NCBI RefSeq assembly: GCF_026239655.1
Contig: NZ_JAPIVO010000001.1
Span: forward strand, 186,001-250,000
DNA length: 64,000 bases
Origin: Pedobacter sp. MR2016-24
GTDB taxonomy: Bacteria; Bacteroidota; Bacteroidia; Sphingobacteriales; Sphingobacteriaceae
Direction of reading: 5' to 3'
Positions 27,928-36,882 of the stretch are shown piece by piece. The notes under the pieces are model-generated. The model was not told where the DNA came from and searched no databases. It worked only from the letters and a program-made list of their open reading frames with translations. How positions within the stretch are numbered: position 1 is the stretch's first letter; each line of letters starts with the position of its first letter. A program made the translations under genes and the position numbers.

Positions 27928-28833
27928 TTAATCTACGTTGAAGACCACTGATGCAGTTTTATCAGTGATAAGAAGATCTATTTTCTTTCCGTTGATCATC
28001 GCCATATTGTTATCTATATGGCCTACAGGGAAGTTAAAACAAACGGGATAGTCGTAATCTTTTACCAAATCCCATATAATTTGTTCCGGTGTTTTGCCGA
28101 AAGGAATGTCTTCCGTTTTAGTTTCATTGAAAGCGCCCACAATAAGGCCTTTAAGGTTTGACAGTTTTCCATTCCGCTTTAGCGTTCGCATCATTCTATC
28201 TATGGAATATTCATATTCACCCACATCTTCCAGGAATAATATTTTATCAGTATAGTCCATTCCAGATGCTGAACCCTCCAGGGCAAGGAGGATACTTAAG
28301 TTCCCTCCTACCAATATTCCTTCTGCGTTGCCTTCTTTATTTGGGAATTCGCTGATACAATCATATCTAAGTGATTCTCCGAATAATGCTTTTCTCAAAC
28401 TTTCAAGAGATTCCGCAGTTGCATCCTCGAATGTGCCCGGCATTTGTCCGTGGATGCTTTGTATCTGGCAAACCGCTATCAAATGGGATAGCAGCACAGT
28501 GATGTCGCTAAATCCAACAATCCATTTAGGCTGTTCATTAAATTTTGTAAAATCAAGCTGATCAATAATACGAATTGTGCCATATCCTCCGCGTCCCGCT
28601 ATAATTGCTCTGATTTCTTTATCATCCAGGAAAGATTGCAGATCTGATGCCCTTAAAGCATCATTTCCGGCGAATTGATTGAATGATGCATAGACACTTT
28701 TACCTATGATTACTTCCAGGCCCCACTCTTCTAACAATGCTATTGCAGGGGCAATTGACTTCTTTAATTTTTTTGCGGGACAAACAATAGCAATTTTGTC
28801 TCCCTTTTTTAGGTGGGGCGGCTGTTTAATCAT
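27928..28833 (-). CDS. ldcA: LD-carboxypeptidase (peptidase family S66)
   Basis: The ATG at 28833 gives [20 protein letters not shown], the usual N-terminus; an earlier in-frame ATG at 28857 would overlap the divergent metG promoter. The 301-residue protein carries [21 protein letters not shown] (nucleophile Ser), [33 protein letters not shown] (Glu) and FPVGHIDNN (His), the S66 Ser-Glu-His set. It removes the terminal D-Ala from tetrapeptides in peptidoglycan recycling, which fits with the dipeptide epimerase gene at 49298. Symbol by family. Confidence 0.9.
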   Translation of the reverse strand: MIKQPPHLKKGDKIAIVCPAKKLKKSIAPAIALLEEWGLEVIIGKSVYASFNQFAGNDALRASDLQSFLDDKEIRAIIAGRGGYGTIRIIDQLDFTKFNEQPKWIVGFSDITVLLSHLIAVCQIQSIHGQMPGTFEDATAESLESLRKALFGESLRYDCISEFPNKEGNAEGILVGGNLSILLALEGSASGMDYTDKILFLEDVGEYEYSIDRMMRTLKRNGKLSNLKGLIVGAFNETKTEDIPFGKTPEQIIWDLVKDYDYPVCFNFPVGHIDNNMAMINGKKIDLLITDKTASVVFNVD

Positions 28834-28845
28834 TGGTAAAACACT

Positions 28846-28853
28846 TATCTTTG
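28846..28853 (+). promoter_or_regulatory. -7 promoter element TATCTTTG for metG
   Basis: TATCTTTG matches TAnnTTTG exactly and lies 20 nt before the TTG proposed as metG start, leaving a leader of roughly 15 nt. This supports the short start of metG over longer versions that extend into the divergent gene. Confidence 0.6.
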
Positions 28854-28873
28854 ACAAAATAATAAAAATAGTT

Positions 28874-30982
28874 TTGGATAACAGTAAAATAAAGAGATAT
28901 ACCGTTACGGCGGCATTGCCTTATACGAATGGCCCTGTACATATAGGGCATTTAGCTGGTGTTTATTTGCCTGCGGATACTTACGTGCGCTATTTGCGCT
29001 CAAATAACAGAGATGTTAAATTTATTTGCGGCTCTGATGAGAATGGTGTGCCGATCACACTAAAAGCAAAAAGAGAAGGTGTTACACCACAGGTTGTAGT
29101 AGATAAATATCATAAAATAATAGGTGATTCTTTCAAAGAATTTGGGGTGTCATTTGATATTTACCATCGTACTTCTTCTCAGATGCACCACCAGACTGCG
29201 TCTGATTTCTTTGAAACACTTTATAATAAAGGTATTTTTACGGAAGAGATCACAGAGCAGTATTATGATGAGAAGGCGCAGTCTTTTCTGGCAGACAGAT
29301 ATATCACAGGAACTTGTCCGAAATGCGGTTACGAGCATGCATATGGCGATCAGTGTGAAAACTGTGGCAGTACATTGAATGCGACTGATCTGATCAATCC
29401 AAAATCTACATTATCTGGTGAGCCGCCAGTTAGGAGAGAGACTAAAAACTGGTTTCTGCCTTTAGAAAAATATGAAGAGCAATTAAGAGCATATATTGAG
29501 AGTCATCCTGAATGGAAACCGAATGTTTATGGTCAGTGTCAAAGCTGGTTAAAGGCCGGTTTGCAACCAAGGGCAATGACTAGGGATCTGGACTGGGGTG
29601 TCAAAGTGCCGGTTAAAGATGCAGAAGGAAAAGTATTGTATGTTTGGTTTGATGCACCTATCGGTTATATATCGGCCACGAAAGAGCTTTTTGAATATGC
29701 ACGTCTTGATGTTTGGAATCCTAAAGCGGAAGAGTATTATATCAACCAGAACGGTGTAGAGAAAGGCAATTGGGAAGAATATTGGAAAGATGATGCTACC
29801 AAACTGGTGCATTTTATAGGAAAAGATAATATTGTATTCCACTGTATCATTTTCCCGGCCATGTTAATGGCGCATGGCGATTATATTCTGGCGGATAATG
29901 TACCGGCTAATGAGTTCCTGAATTTAGAAGGTCAAAAGATCTCGACTTCTAAAAACTGGGCGGTATGGCTAAATGAATATCTGGTTGAATTTAAGGATAA
30001 ACAGGATGTTTTGCGCTATGTATTAACGGCTACAGCTCCGGAGACCAAGGATAATGATTTTACCTGGAAAGATTTCCAGGCACGTAATAACAATGAGCTG
30101 GTTGCTGTTTTCGGTAACTTCGTGAACAGAGTGGTTGTGTTGACACACAAATACTTTGGCGGTAAAGTGCCGATGTTAATGGAAGTAACTGAGCTTGACC
30201 AGCAAGTACTAGATGAGCTGGCTTTATATCCTGCAAAAATCAGTGCTTCGATAGAAAATTACAGGTTCAGAGAAGCGTTGACTGAAGTGATGAATGTGGC
30301 TCGCTTAGGTAATAAATACCTTGCGGAGACAGAACCATGGAAAGTAATCAAAACTGACGAAGACCGTGTGCGCACAATCTTGAATATCAGCTTGCAGATT
30401 GTGGCTAATCTGGAGATTCTTATAGAGCCATTCCTGCCCTTTACTGCGGATAAGCTGATGAAGATGCTGAATTATGGTGGTCATCAATGGGATGATGCTG
30501 GTAAAGCAAATCTGTTGGTTCGCGGACATCAGTTAAATGAAGCGTCTTTATTGTTCGAGAAAATTGAAGATGCAGAGGTTCAGGCGCAGATTGATAAGTT
30601 AAACCAGAGCAAAGAAGATAATACCAAAGCGAATGCTGTGGCTGTTCCTGTTAAGGAAAACATAGATTTTGAGCAGTTCAGTGCTATGGATATCCGTGTA
30701 GCAACGATCATTGCTGCGGAAAAAGTGGAGAAAACTAAAAAATTGTTAAAGCTTACTTTAAATACTGGCATAGATGAAAGGACAGTTGTATCCGGAATCG
30801 CTGAGTATTTTACGCCTGAAGAAGTTATCGGACAGCAGGTTAGTTTACTAGTAAACCTTGCTCCCCGAGAAATTAAAGGAATTTTATCACAAGGAATGAT
30901 TTTAATGTCTGAAAATTCAGATGGAAAACTTACTTTTGTGGCACCTTTACAAAACCATGCAAATGGAAGTGTAATCAGGTAA
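28874..30982 (+). CDS. metG: methionyl-tRNA synthetase
   Basis: The start is taken as TTG at 28874 (reading [20 protein letters not shown]); a longer open frame from 28706 overlaps the divergent gene and has no family support. The protein is about 702 residues. Class I HIGH appears as [10 protein letters not shown]; the zinc knuckle is [18 protein letters not shown] around residues 145-163; KMSKS appears as QKISTSKNW (KISTS); the C-terminal 110 residues hold the tRNA-binding domain ([20 protein letters not shown]). It charges tRNA-Met. A tRNA-Arg gene starts 6 nt after the stop, so both are probably on one transcript. Confidence 0.95.
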   Translation: MDNSKIKRYTVTAALPYTNGPVHIGHLAGVYLPADTYVRYLRSNNRDVKFICGSDENGVPITLKAKREGVTPQVVVDKYHKIIGDSFKEFGVSFDIYHRTSSQMHHQTASDFFETLYNKGIFTEEITEQYYDEKAQSFLADRYITGTCPKCGYEHAYGDQCENCGSTLNATDLINPKSTLSGEPPVRRETKNWFLPLEKYEEQLRAYIESHPEWKPNVYGQCQSWLKAGLQPRAMTRDLDWGVKVPVKDAEGKVLYVWFDAPIGYISATKELFEYARLDVWNPKAEEYYINQNGVEKGNWEEYWKDDATKLVHFIGKDNIVFHCIIFPAMLMAHGDYILADNVPANEFLNLEGQKISTSKNWAVWLNEYLVEFKDKQDVLRYVLTATAPETKDNDFTWKDFQARNNNELVAVFGNFVNRVVVLTHKYFGGKVPMLMEVTELDQQVLDELALYPAKISASIENYRFREALTEVMNVARLGNKYLAETEPWKVIKTDEDRVRTILNISLQIVANLEILIEPFLPFTADKLMKMLNYGGHQWDDAGKANLLVRGHQLNEASLLFEKIEDAEVQAQIDKLNQSKEDNTKANAVAVPVKENIDFEQFSAMDIRVATIIAAEKVEKTKKLLKLTLNTGIDERTVVSGIAEYFTPEEVIGQQVSLLVNLAPREIKGILSQGMILMSENSDGKLTFVAPLQNHANGSVIR

Positions 30983-30988
30983 GGTATT

Positions 30989-31060
30989 GGTCCCGTAGTT
31001 CAACGGATAGAATAGAAGTTTCCTAAACTTTAGATATGAGTTCGATTCTCGTCGGGACCA
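30989..31060 (+). tRNA. tRNA-Arg (anticodon CCT)
   Basis: A full cloverleaf is visible: 7-bp acceptor stem GGTCCCG/CGGGACC with discriminator A, D-arm GTTC..GAAT, anticodon stem GAAGT/ACTTT with loop TTCCTAA (anticodon CCT), and T-arm ATGAG-TTCGATT-CTCGT. CCA is not encoded. It follows metG by 6 nt and is ended by the hairpin at 31062. Confidence 0.95.
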
Positions 31061-31061
31061 C

Positions 31062-31098
31062 AAAAAGCTCGGTAGTATAAGTGCTACTGAGCTTTTTT
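31062..31098 (+). terminator. intrinsic terminator after metG-tRNA-Arg
   Basis: AAAAAGCTC and GTAG pair with CTAC and GAGCTTTTT (one G-T pair in between), with an 8-nt loop and a T run. It begins 2 nt after the tRNA discriminator base. Confidence 0.88.
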
Positions 31099-31171
31099 AT
31101 TTCAGTTTAAAGTCCCGTATCATTAAATCCTGCATCTCTGCAATTCATCAACTTTTAAATAGAAGGGGTAA

Positions 31172-32359
31172 TTAGTGATGTTTAGCAAATTTCGATGCTG
31201 TAACCTTTGGGATAATTACCAAAAAATCATATCCCTTAATTATTCTTTGTAGTTTGATGTCTGTAATATTCAGTCGCCCCGAATTCAGTTCTCTTCTTAA
31301 CGGAATTAGGTCAAAACAATGCCACTGCTCACCATTAACTGTTTTAATGATAGGTTCCAGAGTCTTGAGCATGTCACTATCAGTATCTATCTTCTCTGAC
31401 GGAAAACCTTCGAATGGAGATGCCTGTGTACCTGAAATTCCCAATATCATGATGTGCAGGGAGCTTTTATAGTTAGCATCATTGAGGTTGCTCACCATGT
31501 TTCCTATATCATAGACTTCAAGAAAGCCCTCCCCCCTGGCGAGATGATTCGCGCCATATTTGAACAGGTTTCGTTTGCCTGACCATTTGCTATAAAGTTC
31601 CATCAGTTGGTGCTTCATCAATTGAACCCTTAGCTCATGACTTTGCGATTTATAGATCTTTGCACTTAGTTTGAGCATATCGATAATCTTCAACTCTTCT
31701 TTACTCAATGGAAGTTTAGATAAACTGTCTGTTTTTTTTGCAAAATCGTCAGTCAAAAGGTAAAACGGCTTGCTTTGGTCTTTTAGGAAGTTGTCAAAAT
31801 ACAATTTTGAATTAATAGCGATTCGCTTATAGATTTCCTTTGCAGTTTTGTTCCTAGTGGTTTGATAGAGTTCATTACAAATTACTCTATCACCAATTAG
31901 TAAGATCTGATCCGTTCCGAGGATTGTAGTATTTGATTGGGTCAGCTGTTTTAAAAGTTCGAATTCCGGGCTGAAGGCATAGAAAGAGAAACTATTTCCA
32001 TAAGTGTCTACGTAGTTTTGCAAAGCGTCTTTGGACAGATTTTTAATCTTACTCTGCAAGATGGTCGCAGTAAACGGATCGATCTCACAGATGAAATTTT
32101 CGAATACAATCTTTGAGGTAATTGCAGAAGTAAAGTAGGGAATTTCATTGGTAAAATGGTCTTCTCCGATAAGGATATCATTAGATGTTTTTGCTTTTTT
32201 AATGATTTTTTGCCATCCAAGACCTGTAAATGTATCTGCTTGTTTTATAAAAGTTGTCAGATTTTTTTTTGACAGATTAGTGATAAGGCTATCCTGAGCA
32301 CATGATATTGTAGTTATGCATGATAAAAATATCGTAAATAGTAGCTTTGGCTGGTTCAT
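31172..32359 (-). CDS. exported protein of unknown function, possibly ChaN/TIKI/erythromycin-esterase-like
   Basis: A 395-residue protein with a signal ending ISCAQ, either a lipoprotein (Cys 20) or a cleaved signal. Near residue 62 ILIGEDHFTNEIPYFTSAI resembles the (L/I)GExHxxxEIP motif of the EreA/ChaN/TraB-like superfamily, and a later KYGANHLARGEG resembles a second histidine motif of that fold. No further conserved catalytic set can be confirmed by eye. It stands alone on minus between the tRNA terminator and the WYL regulator. The base composition is more AT-rich than the housekeeping genes nearby. A domain search against the EreA/ChaN families would settle the class. Confidence 0.5.
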   Translation of the reverse strand: MNQPKLLFTIFLSCITTISCAQDSLITNLSKKNLTTFIKQADTFTGLGWQKIIKKAKTSNDILIGEDHFTNEIPYFTSAITSKIVFENFICEIDPFTATILQSKIKNLSKDALQNYVDTYGNSFSFYAFSPEFELLKQLTQSNTTILGTDQILLIGDRVICNELYQTTRNKTAKEIYKRIAINSKLYFDNFLKDQSKPFYLLTDDFAKKTDSLSKLPLSKEELKIIDMLKLSAKIYKSQSHELRVQLMKHQLMELYSKWSGKRNLFKYGANHLARGEGFLEVYDIGNMVSNLNDANYKSSLHIMILGISGTQASPFEGFPSEKIDTDSDMLKTLEPIIKTVNGEQWHCFDLIPLRRELNSGRLNITDIKLQRIIKGYDFLVIIPKVTASKFAKHH

Positions 32360-32420
32360 TTAAGTTCGGGTATAGTTAATGCAAAATAAGTAAATTATGG
32401 CTATCGCAATTTTAATTTTG

Positions 32421-33464
32421 CTATAAGGTATGTTCCCGGTCTATTTTGTTGAAAGATGTATATAATTCCATTGTCTTATTTAACTGTGCTTTAATCTGCT
32501 TTACTAAAATCCTTGGCGCTATTACCCGCATTTTAGCCCCAAAACCCAATAATTCTCTTTCAAGTTCAAAATTCAATATTACTTTAATACTGAAGATCTT
32601 TCCATCAGCTTCATTACTTAACAGCTTTTGAGTATGATGTAAAGGTTTTGTAATCACGTAAGGAGCATTGTCATTATCCACCCAGAAAATAACTTCACAA
32701 TCACGCTGACCGGGGCTTTTCGTTACACCAATACAATCATCATAATAGGTGACCAGATCCAGCGTTTTATTTTCTTTATACTCTTCGTCATGCTCTTCTA
32801 CCGTTTCTATCCTATCCAGCGCAAGATTCATGATGTGGGAGTTTCGCATATGTTGCATGCCTAAAACAAACCAGCGGTTTCGATATTCTTTGAGCAGGTA
32901 ACCACTAAAACAAAAAGTGCTCGCCTGCCTTGCTTTAAAAGACCTGTAAGTAATACATATAGTTTTTTTGGCTACGATGGCTTTACGGATCACCTCAATC
33001 CATTCCAATCCCTTCAGGTTATCATTCTTTTCGCAATCTACTATCGGCGGACTATGCATTTTCTGCGAATAAATCTTGTCTTCCAGTTTACTCACCATCT
33101 CGGTGAGGTCTGTGAAATGATTGAAACCTTTAAATTGTTTCAGCAAGTCAGACACTTCTGACAGTACCTGTATGTCCTGCTGATTTAAAGGACTGTTTGT
33201 GATGCTATAATCCTTGTCACTATAGGTGTAATATTTTTTATCGACTACAACAATTGGTGCCTCATAACCTAGCTTGTTGCTGCGCATCATTTCCATGTCA
33301 GCCTGTATAGTTCTTCTGCTCACCCCCGTATCTATCCCCTGATATTCATACAGTGCTTCACTGCAGGCATCAATAAGATCATCGAGAGTCCATTTTTTAT
33401 GTCTGTTCTGTAAACACTGATCAAGAGTACGATAGCGAATAAGGGCATTACGGTTAACTGGCAT
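32421..33464 (-). CDS. WYL-domain transcriptional regulator (likely controls rtcB-ro)
   Basis: A 347-residue protein. Residues 1-70 form a winged helix-turn-helix (YRTLDQCLQNRHKKWTLDDL, then VSRRTIQADMEMMRSNKLGY), followed by the usual YafY-type linker (YSITNSPLNQQDIQVLSEVS). Residues 155-245 are a WYL domain (KKTICITYRSFKAR, GYLLKEYRNRWFVLGM with the W-x-V-L variant, MNLALDRIETV), and the C-terminal extension ends FELERELLGFGAKMRVIAP. WYL domains are thought to bind ligands such as nucleic-acid fragments or nucleotides. It is divergent from rtcB, 41 nt from the palindrome at 33506. This position strongly suggests that it regulates rtcB and ro; direction (activation or repression) is unknown. 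Confidence 0.87.
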   Translation of the reverse strand: MPVNRNALIRYRTLDQCLQNRHKKWTLDDLIDACSEALYEYQGIDTGVSRRTIQADMEMMRSNKLGYEAPIVVVDKKYYTYSDKDYSITNSPLNQQDIQVLSEVSDLLKQFKGFNHFTDLTEMVSKLEDKIYSQKMHSPPIVDCEKNDNLKGLEWIEVIRKAIVAKKTICITYRSFKARQASTFCFSGYLLKEYRNRWFVLGMQHMRNSHIMNLALDRIETVEEHDEEYKENKTLDLVTYYDDCIGVTKSPGQRDCEVIFWVDNDNAPYVITKPLHHTQKLLSNEADGKIFSIKVILNFELERELLGFGAKMRVIAPRILVKQIKAQLNKTMELYTSFNKIDREHTL

Positions 33465-33505
33465 CTGATTAAAATTATTTTGATGAATTTATGAATTATT
33501 TTTTA

Positions 33506-33526
33506 CTGCGCAAATACACTGCGCAG
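33506..33526. promoter_or_regulatory. 21-bp palindromic operator upstream of rtcB
   Basis: CTGCGCA, 7-nt spacer AATACAC, TGCGCAG: a perfect 7-bp inverted repeat. It sits 8 nt upstream of a -7-like TTTCTTTG (33535-33542), so it covers the expected -33 region. The same palindrome at the same distance occurs upstream of ro. The likely binder is the divergent WYL protein. Confidence 0.75.
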
Positions 33527-33565
33527 GACCTGTATTTCTTTGTATCATCAAATAACAAAACGATC

Positions 33566-35020
33566 ATGGAAAAAGAAAAGATCAGTAATAGTGAATTGCA
33601 AGGCTTAGGGGTCAACGAAGTGGAAATATTAGTGAGTTTTAGTCGTGTGGCTAATGGCTTGCTGAAACACGGGGTAATGTCTAAGTCGGAAATACTGGCT
33701 AATCTGGAGGCGTTGATTGATGATCCAATGCCTTATGCCTTAAGAAAAGGTGGTAAGTTTAAGAACCTGGCAGATAGTGTTATTGCTATGCGGAACGAAG
33801 GGAAGTTCGTGAAACAGGAGCGTAGTAATTTTAAATTGAAAGAGGAAATAGCTGAATTCCCGGTGTGGGGATTAGAACATATTGAAGTGGGCGCCTTAGC
33901 ACAGATGAGAACGGCGATACAATTACCTATTGCAGTTGCAGGCGCCCTTATGCCGGATGCTCACCAAGGTTATGGTTTGCCAATTGGTGGGGTATTGGCT
34001 ACTACAGCAAATACAATTATACCATTTGCTGTTGGGGTAGACATTGCATGCCGCATGTGTCTGAGTATCTTCGATCTCCCTGCCAATATGGTAGATACGC
34101 AAAAGGACAAATTGAAAAGTATCCTGGTCGACAATACCTATTTTGGTATGGGATGTACGACAAAATCATACTTTGACAGTTCTCTGTTTGATAGTAAAAC
34201 ATGGAATGAAACAAAGGTTATACGTTCATTAAAGGATAAAGCTTATGCGCAGTTGGGGACAAGCGGAACGGGCAATCATTTCGTAGAATGGGGTGAGTTA
34301 ACTATTGCGGAGGGGGCTTTGGAAGGTATTCCCGGGGGTAATTATCTGGCCTTGTTATCACATTCCGGATCTCGGGGGTTTGGAGGTACGGTGGCCAACC
34401 ATTACAGTAGGATTGCAATGACCAAAACCAAGTTGCCTGCTGAAGCAAAACACCTGGCCTGGCTTGATCTGGATAAGGACGAAGGACAAGAGTACTGGAT
34501 AGCAATGAATCTCGCGGGTGAATATGCAAGCGCTAACCACCATGAAATACATAACAAAATAGCACGGGATTTAGGGATTAATCCGATTAAGAGAATAGAA
34601 AATCACCACAACTTTGCCTGGCAGGAGAAGCTTGCCGATGGTACTGATGTCATGGTACACCGAAAAGGAGCAACGCCGGCTGGCGAAGGAGTATTGGGTA
34701 TTATCCCTGGCTCAATGAGTACGCCAGGATTTGTAGTGCGTGGAAAAGGAGATCTGACCAGCATTAATTCTGCAAGCCATGGCGCAGGGAGGCTGATGAG
34801 CCGAAGTGCCGCTTTTAAAACACTGGACAAAGCAACTATTGCAGCTAACCTCATTGAAAAACGTATTACGCTGATGGGTAGTGATATGGATGAAGCGCCA
34901 ATGGCTTACAAAGATATTCATGCTGTTATGGCTGCGCAAAATGATCTGGTAGAAGTTCTGGCCAGCTTTGAGCCGAGAATTGTGAGAATGGCAGATCCAA
35001 GGGAAAAGCCGGAAGATTAA
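33566..35020 (+). CDS. rtcB: RNA-splicing ligase RtcB
   Basis: The ATG at 33566 is chosen because the longer open frame from 33491 would translate through the palindrome and promoter. The 484-residue protein shows the complete RtcB active site: DAHQGYGLPIGGV (around 131), GVDIACRM with the Asp and Cys Mn ligands (around 157), GTGNHFVEW (around 235), LSHSGSRGFGG (around 265), ENHHNFAW (around 345) and HRKGATPAGEG with the guanylated His (around 365). RtcB joins 2',3'-cyclic-phosphate or 3'-phosphate RNA ends to 5'-OH ends using GTP. No rtcA cyclase or archease gene is adjacent. It is followed after 94 nt by ro, which has its own copy of the palindrome. Confidence 0.93.
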   Translation: MEKEKISNSELQGLGVNEVEILVSFSRVANGLLKHGVMSKSEILANLEALIDDPMPYALRKGGKFKNLADSVIAMRNEGKFVKQERSNFKLKEEIAEFPVWGLEHIEVGALAQMRTAIQLPIAVAGALMPDAHQGYGLPIGGVLATTANTIIPFAVGVDIACRMCLSIFDLPANMVDTQKDKLKSILVDNTYFGMGCTTKSYFDSSLFDSKTWNETKVIRSLKDKAYAQLGTSGTGNHFVEWGELTIAEGALEGIPGGNYLALLSHSGSRGFGGTVANHYSRIAMTKTKLPAEAKHLAWLDLDKDEGQEYWIAMNLAGEYASANHHEIHNKIARDLGINPIKRIENHHNFAWQEKLADGTDVMVHRKGATPAGEGVLGIIPGSMSTPGFVVRGKGDLTSINSASHGAGRLMSRSAAFKTLDKATIAANLIEKRITLMGSDMDEAPMAYKDIHAVMAAQNDLVEVLASFEPRIVRMADPREKPED

Positions 35021-35047
35021 TGAGTTAAAATCAATTAAATATTTTAG

Positions 35048-35068
35048 CTGCGCAAATATATTGCGCAG
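35048..35068. promoter_or_regulatory. 21-bp palindromic operator upstream of ro
   Basis: CTGCGCA, 7-nt spacer AATATAT, TGCGCAG. Arms are identical to the site before rtcB and the spacer differs at only two positions. A TTTCTTTG (35077-35084) follows 8 nt later, exactly as at rtcB. This gives ro its own promoter under the same control. Confidence 0.75.
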
Positions 35069-35114
35069 AACAGATGTTTCTTTGGATTAACAATAAGAAA
35101 GAAGGAGGTTTAAA

Positions 35115-36698
35115 ATGAAATTTAACAACTTAAGCAGAACAAAAGATCAGGTAGTCAACAAGGAAGGTGCAAAAGCATTTGCGCTCACTGCGGAAATGGA
35201 ACTATACACCGCTGTTGTTACCTGGAGCTTAAACGATTCCTTTTATGAAAAGAATGAGGCGCGTTTAATCCGTCTGCAAAAATTGATAACAAAGTGTGAT
35301 CCCATATTTGTGGGAAAGCTGGCAGTATATGCCCGCACTAAAATGAATATGCGTTCGGTTCCTTTAGTTTTGGTAACGGAACTGGCTAAGTCGCACTCGG
35401 GTGATGATCTTGTTGCCCGGGTTACGGCAGGGGTAGTTAATCGTGCGGATGAGATCACAGAACTACTAGCCTGTTATGAATTGTTAAATGAGCGTACTGG
35501 TACTAAAAAATTAAACCGGTTATCAAAGCAAATCCAAAAAGGGTTGGTGACAGCCTTTAATCGCTTTGATGAATATCAGTTTGCCAAGTACAACCGGGAC
35601 GGTAATATCAAACTGCGCGATGCTTTATTTTTGGTTCACCCAAAGGCAAAGGATGATGCACAGCAACAACTATTCGATAAAATAGTAAGCCGCACTTTAA
35701 GAACAGCTTATACCTGGGAAACTGAGCTATCAGCATTGGGTCAACTCAATTATGATAGTGAGGAGGCAAAAGCTAATGCTTTCTGTACCAAATGGGAGGA
35801 GTTGATAGATAGTGGTAAACTAGGTTATATGGCTTTATTACGTAATTTGCGCAATATAATGCAGGCTGGTATAAGTCATGAGCATTTCCAAAAGGTGTGT
35901 GTACGCTTAGCTGATCCCGATGAAGTGACCAAGGCTAAACAGTTCCCTTTCCGTTACCTGGCGGCCTATCGTGAATTGTCATTGGTTTCTCAAAGAGAAG
36001 TTCCTTTAAAAGGTCTAACGGAAAGACTGAGTGCTTTTTTATTCGGGAGCAAAGTTTACGCCGAGCGGTTGTCGGCTGCTTTAGAAAAAGCAGTTGAGGC
36101 AAGCGCTGTTAACATCAAAGGATTTGATCATACATCCAGCGTACTTCTGGCCTGTGATGTTTCAGGTTCGATGCAAACTCCGGTATCTGCAAAGTCAAAG
36201 ATACTACTGTATGATGTAGGTCTGATGTTGGCAATGTTGTTACAATCACGTTGTAAAAATGTGGAAGTGGGTATGTTCGGTGATACATGGAAGACAATAG
36301 TAGTGCCAGACAACAATATCTTAAGAAACGTTATGGAGTTCCATCGCCGTGAGGGCGAAGTCGGTTATGCAACGAATGGTTACCTGGTAATCAAAGATTT
36401 GTTAACCAGGAAAGTTAAAATGGACAAAGTAATGTTGTTTACTGACTGCCAATTGTATAATACATCTTCTACAACGGGTGATCATATTCATGCCTTGTGG
36501 TTGAGATACAGAGCGGAAGTTGCACCAGATGCAAAATTGTATATGTTTGATCTGAAAGGCTATGGGCAAGCTCCATTACAAGTGTTGCGTAATAGTGTAT
36601 TCCTAATAGCCGGCTGGAGCGATAAAGTTTTTGAAGTATTAGATGCGCTGGAGAATGGAGAAAAGGCTTTAGATGTAATCTGTCAAGCAGAACTATAA
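35115..36698 (+). CDS. rsr: Ro60/Rsr ribonucleoprotein (TROVE domain plus von Willebrand A domain)
   Basis: A 527-residue protein. Residues 1-300 are the HEAT-repeat ring of the TROVE domain (VVNKEGAKAFALTAEMELYT, KLAVYARTKMNMRSVPLVL, GYMALLRNLRNIMQAGIS). Residues 335-527 are a vWA domain with a complete MIDAS: ACDVSGSM around 345, a Thr in YATNGY around 417 and FTDCQLY around 442. Ro proteins hold Y RNA on the outer rim and single-stranded ends of misfolded RNA in the ring, and in bacteria work with exonucleases. Unusually for this genome, the start has a strong Shine-Dalgarno (AAGGAGG, 7 nt before ATG). Y-RNA-like genes follow directly. Confidence 0.93.
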   Translation: MKFNNLSRTKDQVVNKEGAKAFALTAEMELYTAVVTWSLNDSFYEKNEARLIRLQKLITKCDPIFVGKLAVYARTKMNMRSVPLVLVTELAKSHSGDDLVARVTAGVVNRADEITELLACYELLNERTGTKKLNRLSKQIQKGLVTAFNRFDEYQFAKYNRDGNIKLRDALFLVHPKAKDDAQQQLFDKIVSRTLRTAYTWETELSALGQLNYDSEEAKANAFCTKWEELIDSGKLGYMALLRNLRNIMQAGISHEHFQKVCVRLADPDEVTKAKQFPFRYLAAYRELSLVSQREVPLKGLTERLSAFLFGSKVYAERLSAALEKAVEASAVNIKGFDHTSSVLLACDVSGSMQTPVSAKSKILLYDVGLMLAMLLQSRCKNVEVGMFGDTWKTIVVPDNNILRNVMEFHRREGEVGYATNGYLVIKDLLTRKVKMDKVMLFTDCQLYNTSSTTGDHIHALWLRYRAEVAPDAKLYMFDLKGYGQAPLQVLRNSVFLIAGWSDKVFEVLDALENGEKALDVICQAEL

Positions 36699-36703
36699 AT
36701 TAT

Positions 36704-36728
36704 GTATGGGAACGGTATGTTCCCATAC
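36704..36728 (+). other. perfect 10-bp hairpin directly after ro
   Basis: GTATGGGAAC, loop GGTAT, GTTCCCATAC, starting 5 nt after the ro stop codon. There is no T run behind it, so it is not a standard terminator. It may protect the ro mRNA 3' end or mark a processing point before the first Y RNA. Confidence 0.6.
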
Positions 36729-36745
36729 TTCAAGAAATTTGAAAA

Positions 36746-36874
36746 TATAAAGATGCCGTAGAACCGGGTTACTTCGCCCACATGAAGGAGGTTGGTCATT
36801 ATAACGCAGGTTATAGTGTGGGTTCGAGTCCCAAAGCGATTCCTCCGTCCCGCGTTCGCTGGTTGCTCTTTATA
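36746..36874 (+). ncRNA. Y-RNA-like structured RNA, copy 1
   Basis: About 129 nt. The ends pair as TATAAAGA-(bulged T)-GC with GC-TCTTTATA. Inside this helix is the shared module TGCCGTA (36754-36760), 9 nt, TACTTCG (36770-36776). A second short helix CGGG/CCCG can form (36765-36768 with 36849-36852). The central part is closed by GGAGG (36787) with CCTCC (36842) and holds a hairpin TATAAC-GCAG-GTTATA and a tRNA-type T-arm TGGG-TTCGAGT-CCCA (36819-36833). CCCACA at 36777 could compete by pairing with TGTGGG in the T-arm. The position behind ro makes a Ro-bound Y RNA the best reading. Exact ends are inferred from pairing only. Confidence 0.7.
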
Positions 36875-36882
36875 ATTATCAT

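Noticed and set aside
28706..28873. Longer metG start in the open upstream frame
   Set aside because: It would overlap the divergent LD-carboxypeptidase gene and its promoter, and adds residues not found in the family.
33506..33542. Sigma-54 (-24/-12) promoter for rtcB, as in Escherichia coli
   Set aside because: TGCGCA-N-TTGCGC recalls the pattern, but the invariant GG at -24 with GC 10 bp later is missing, the motif is a perfect palindrome, and no RtcR-type activator is present.
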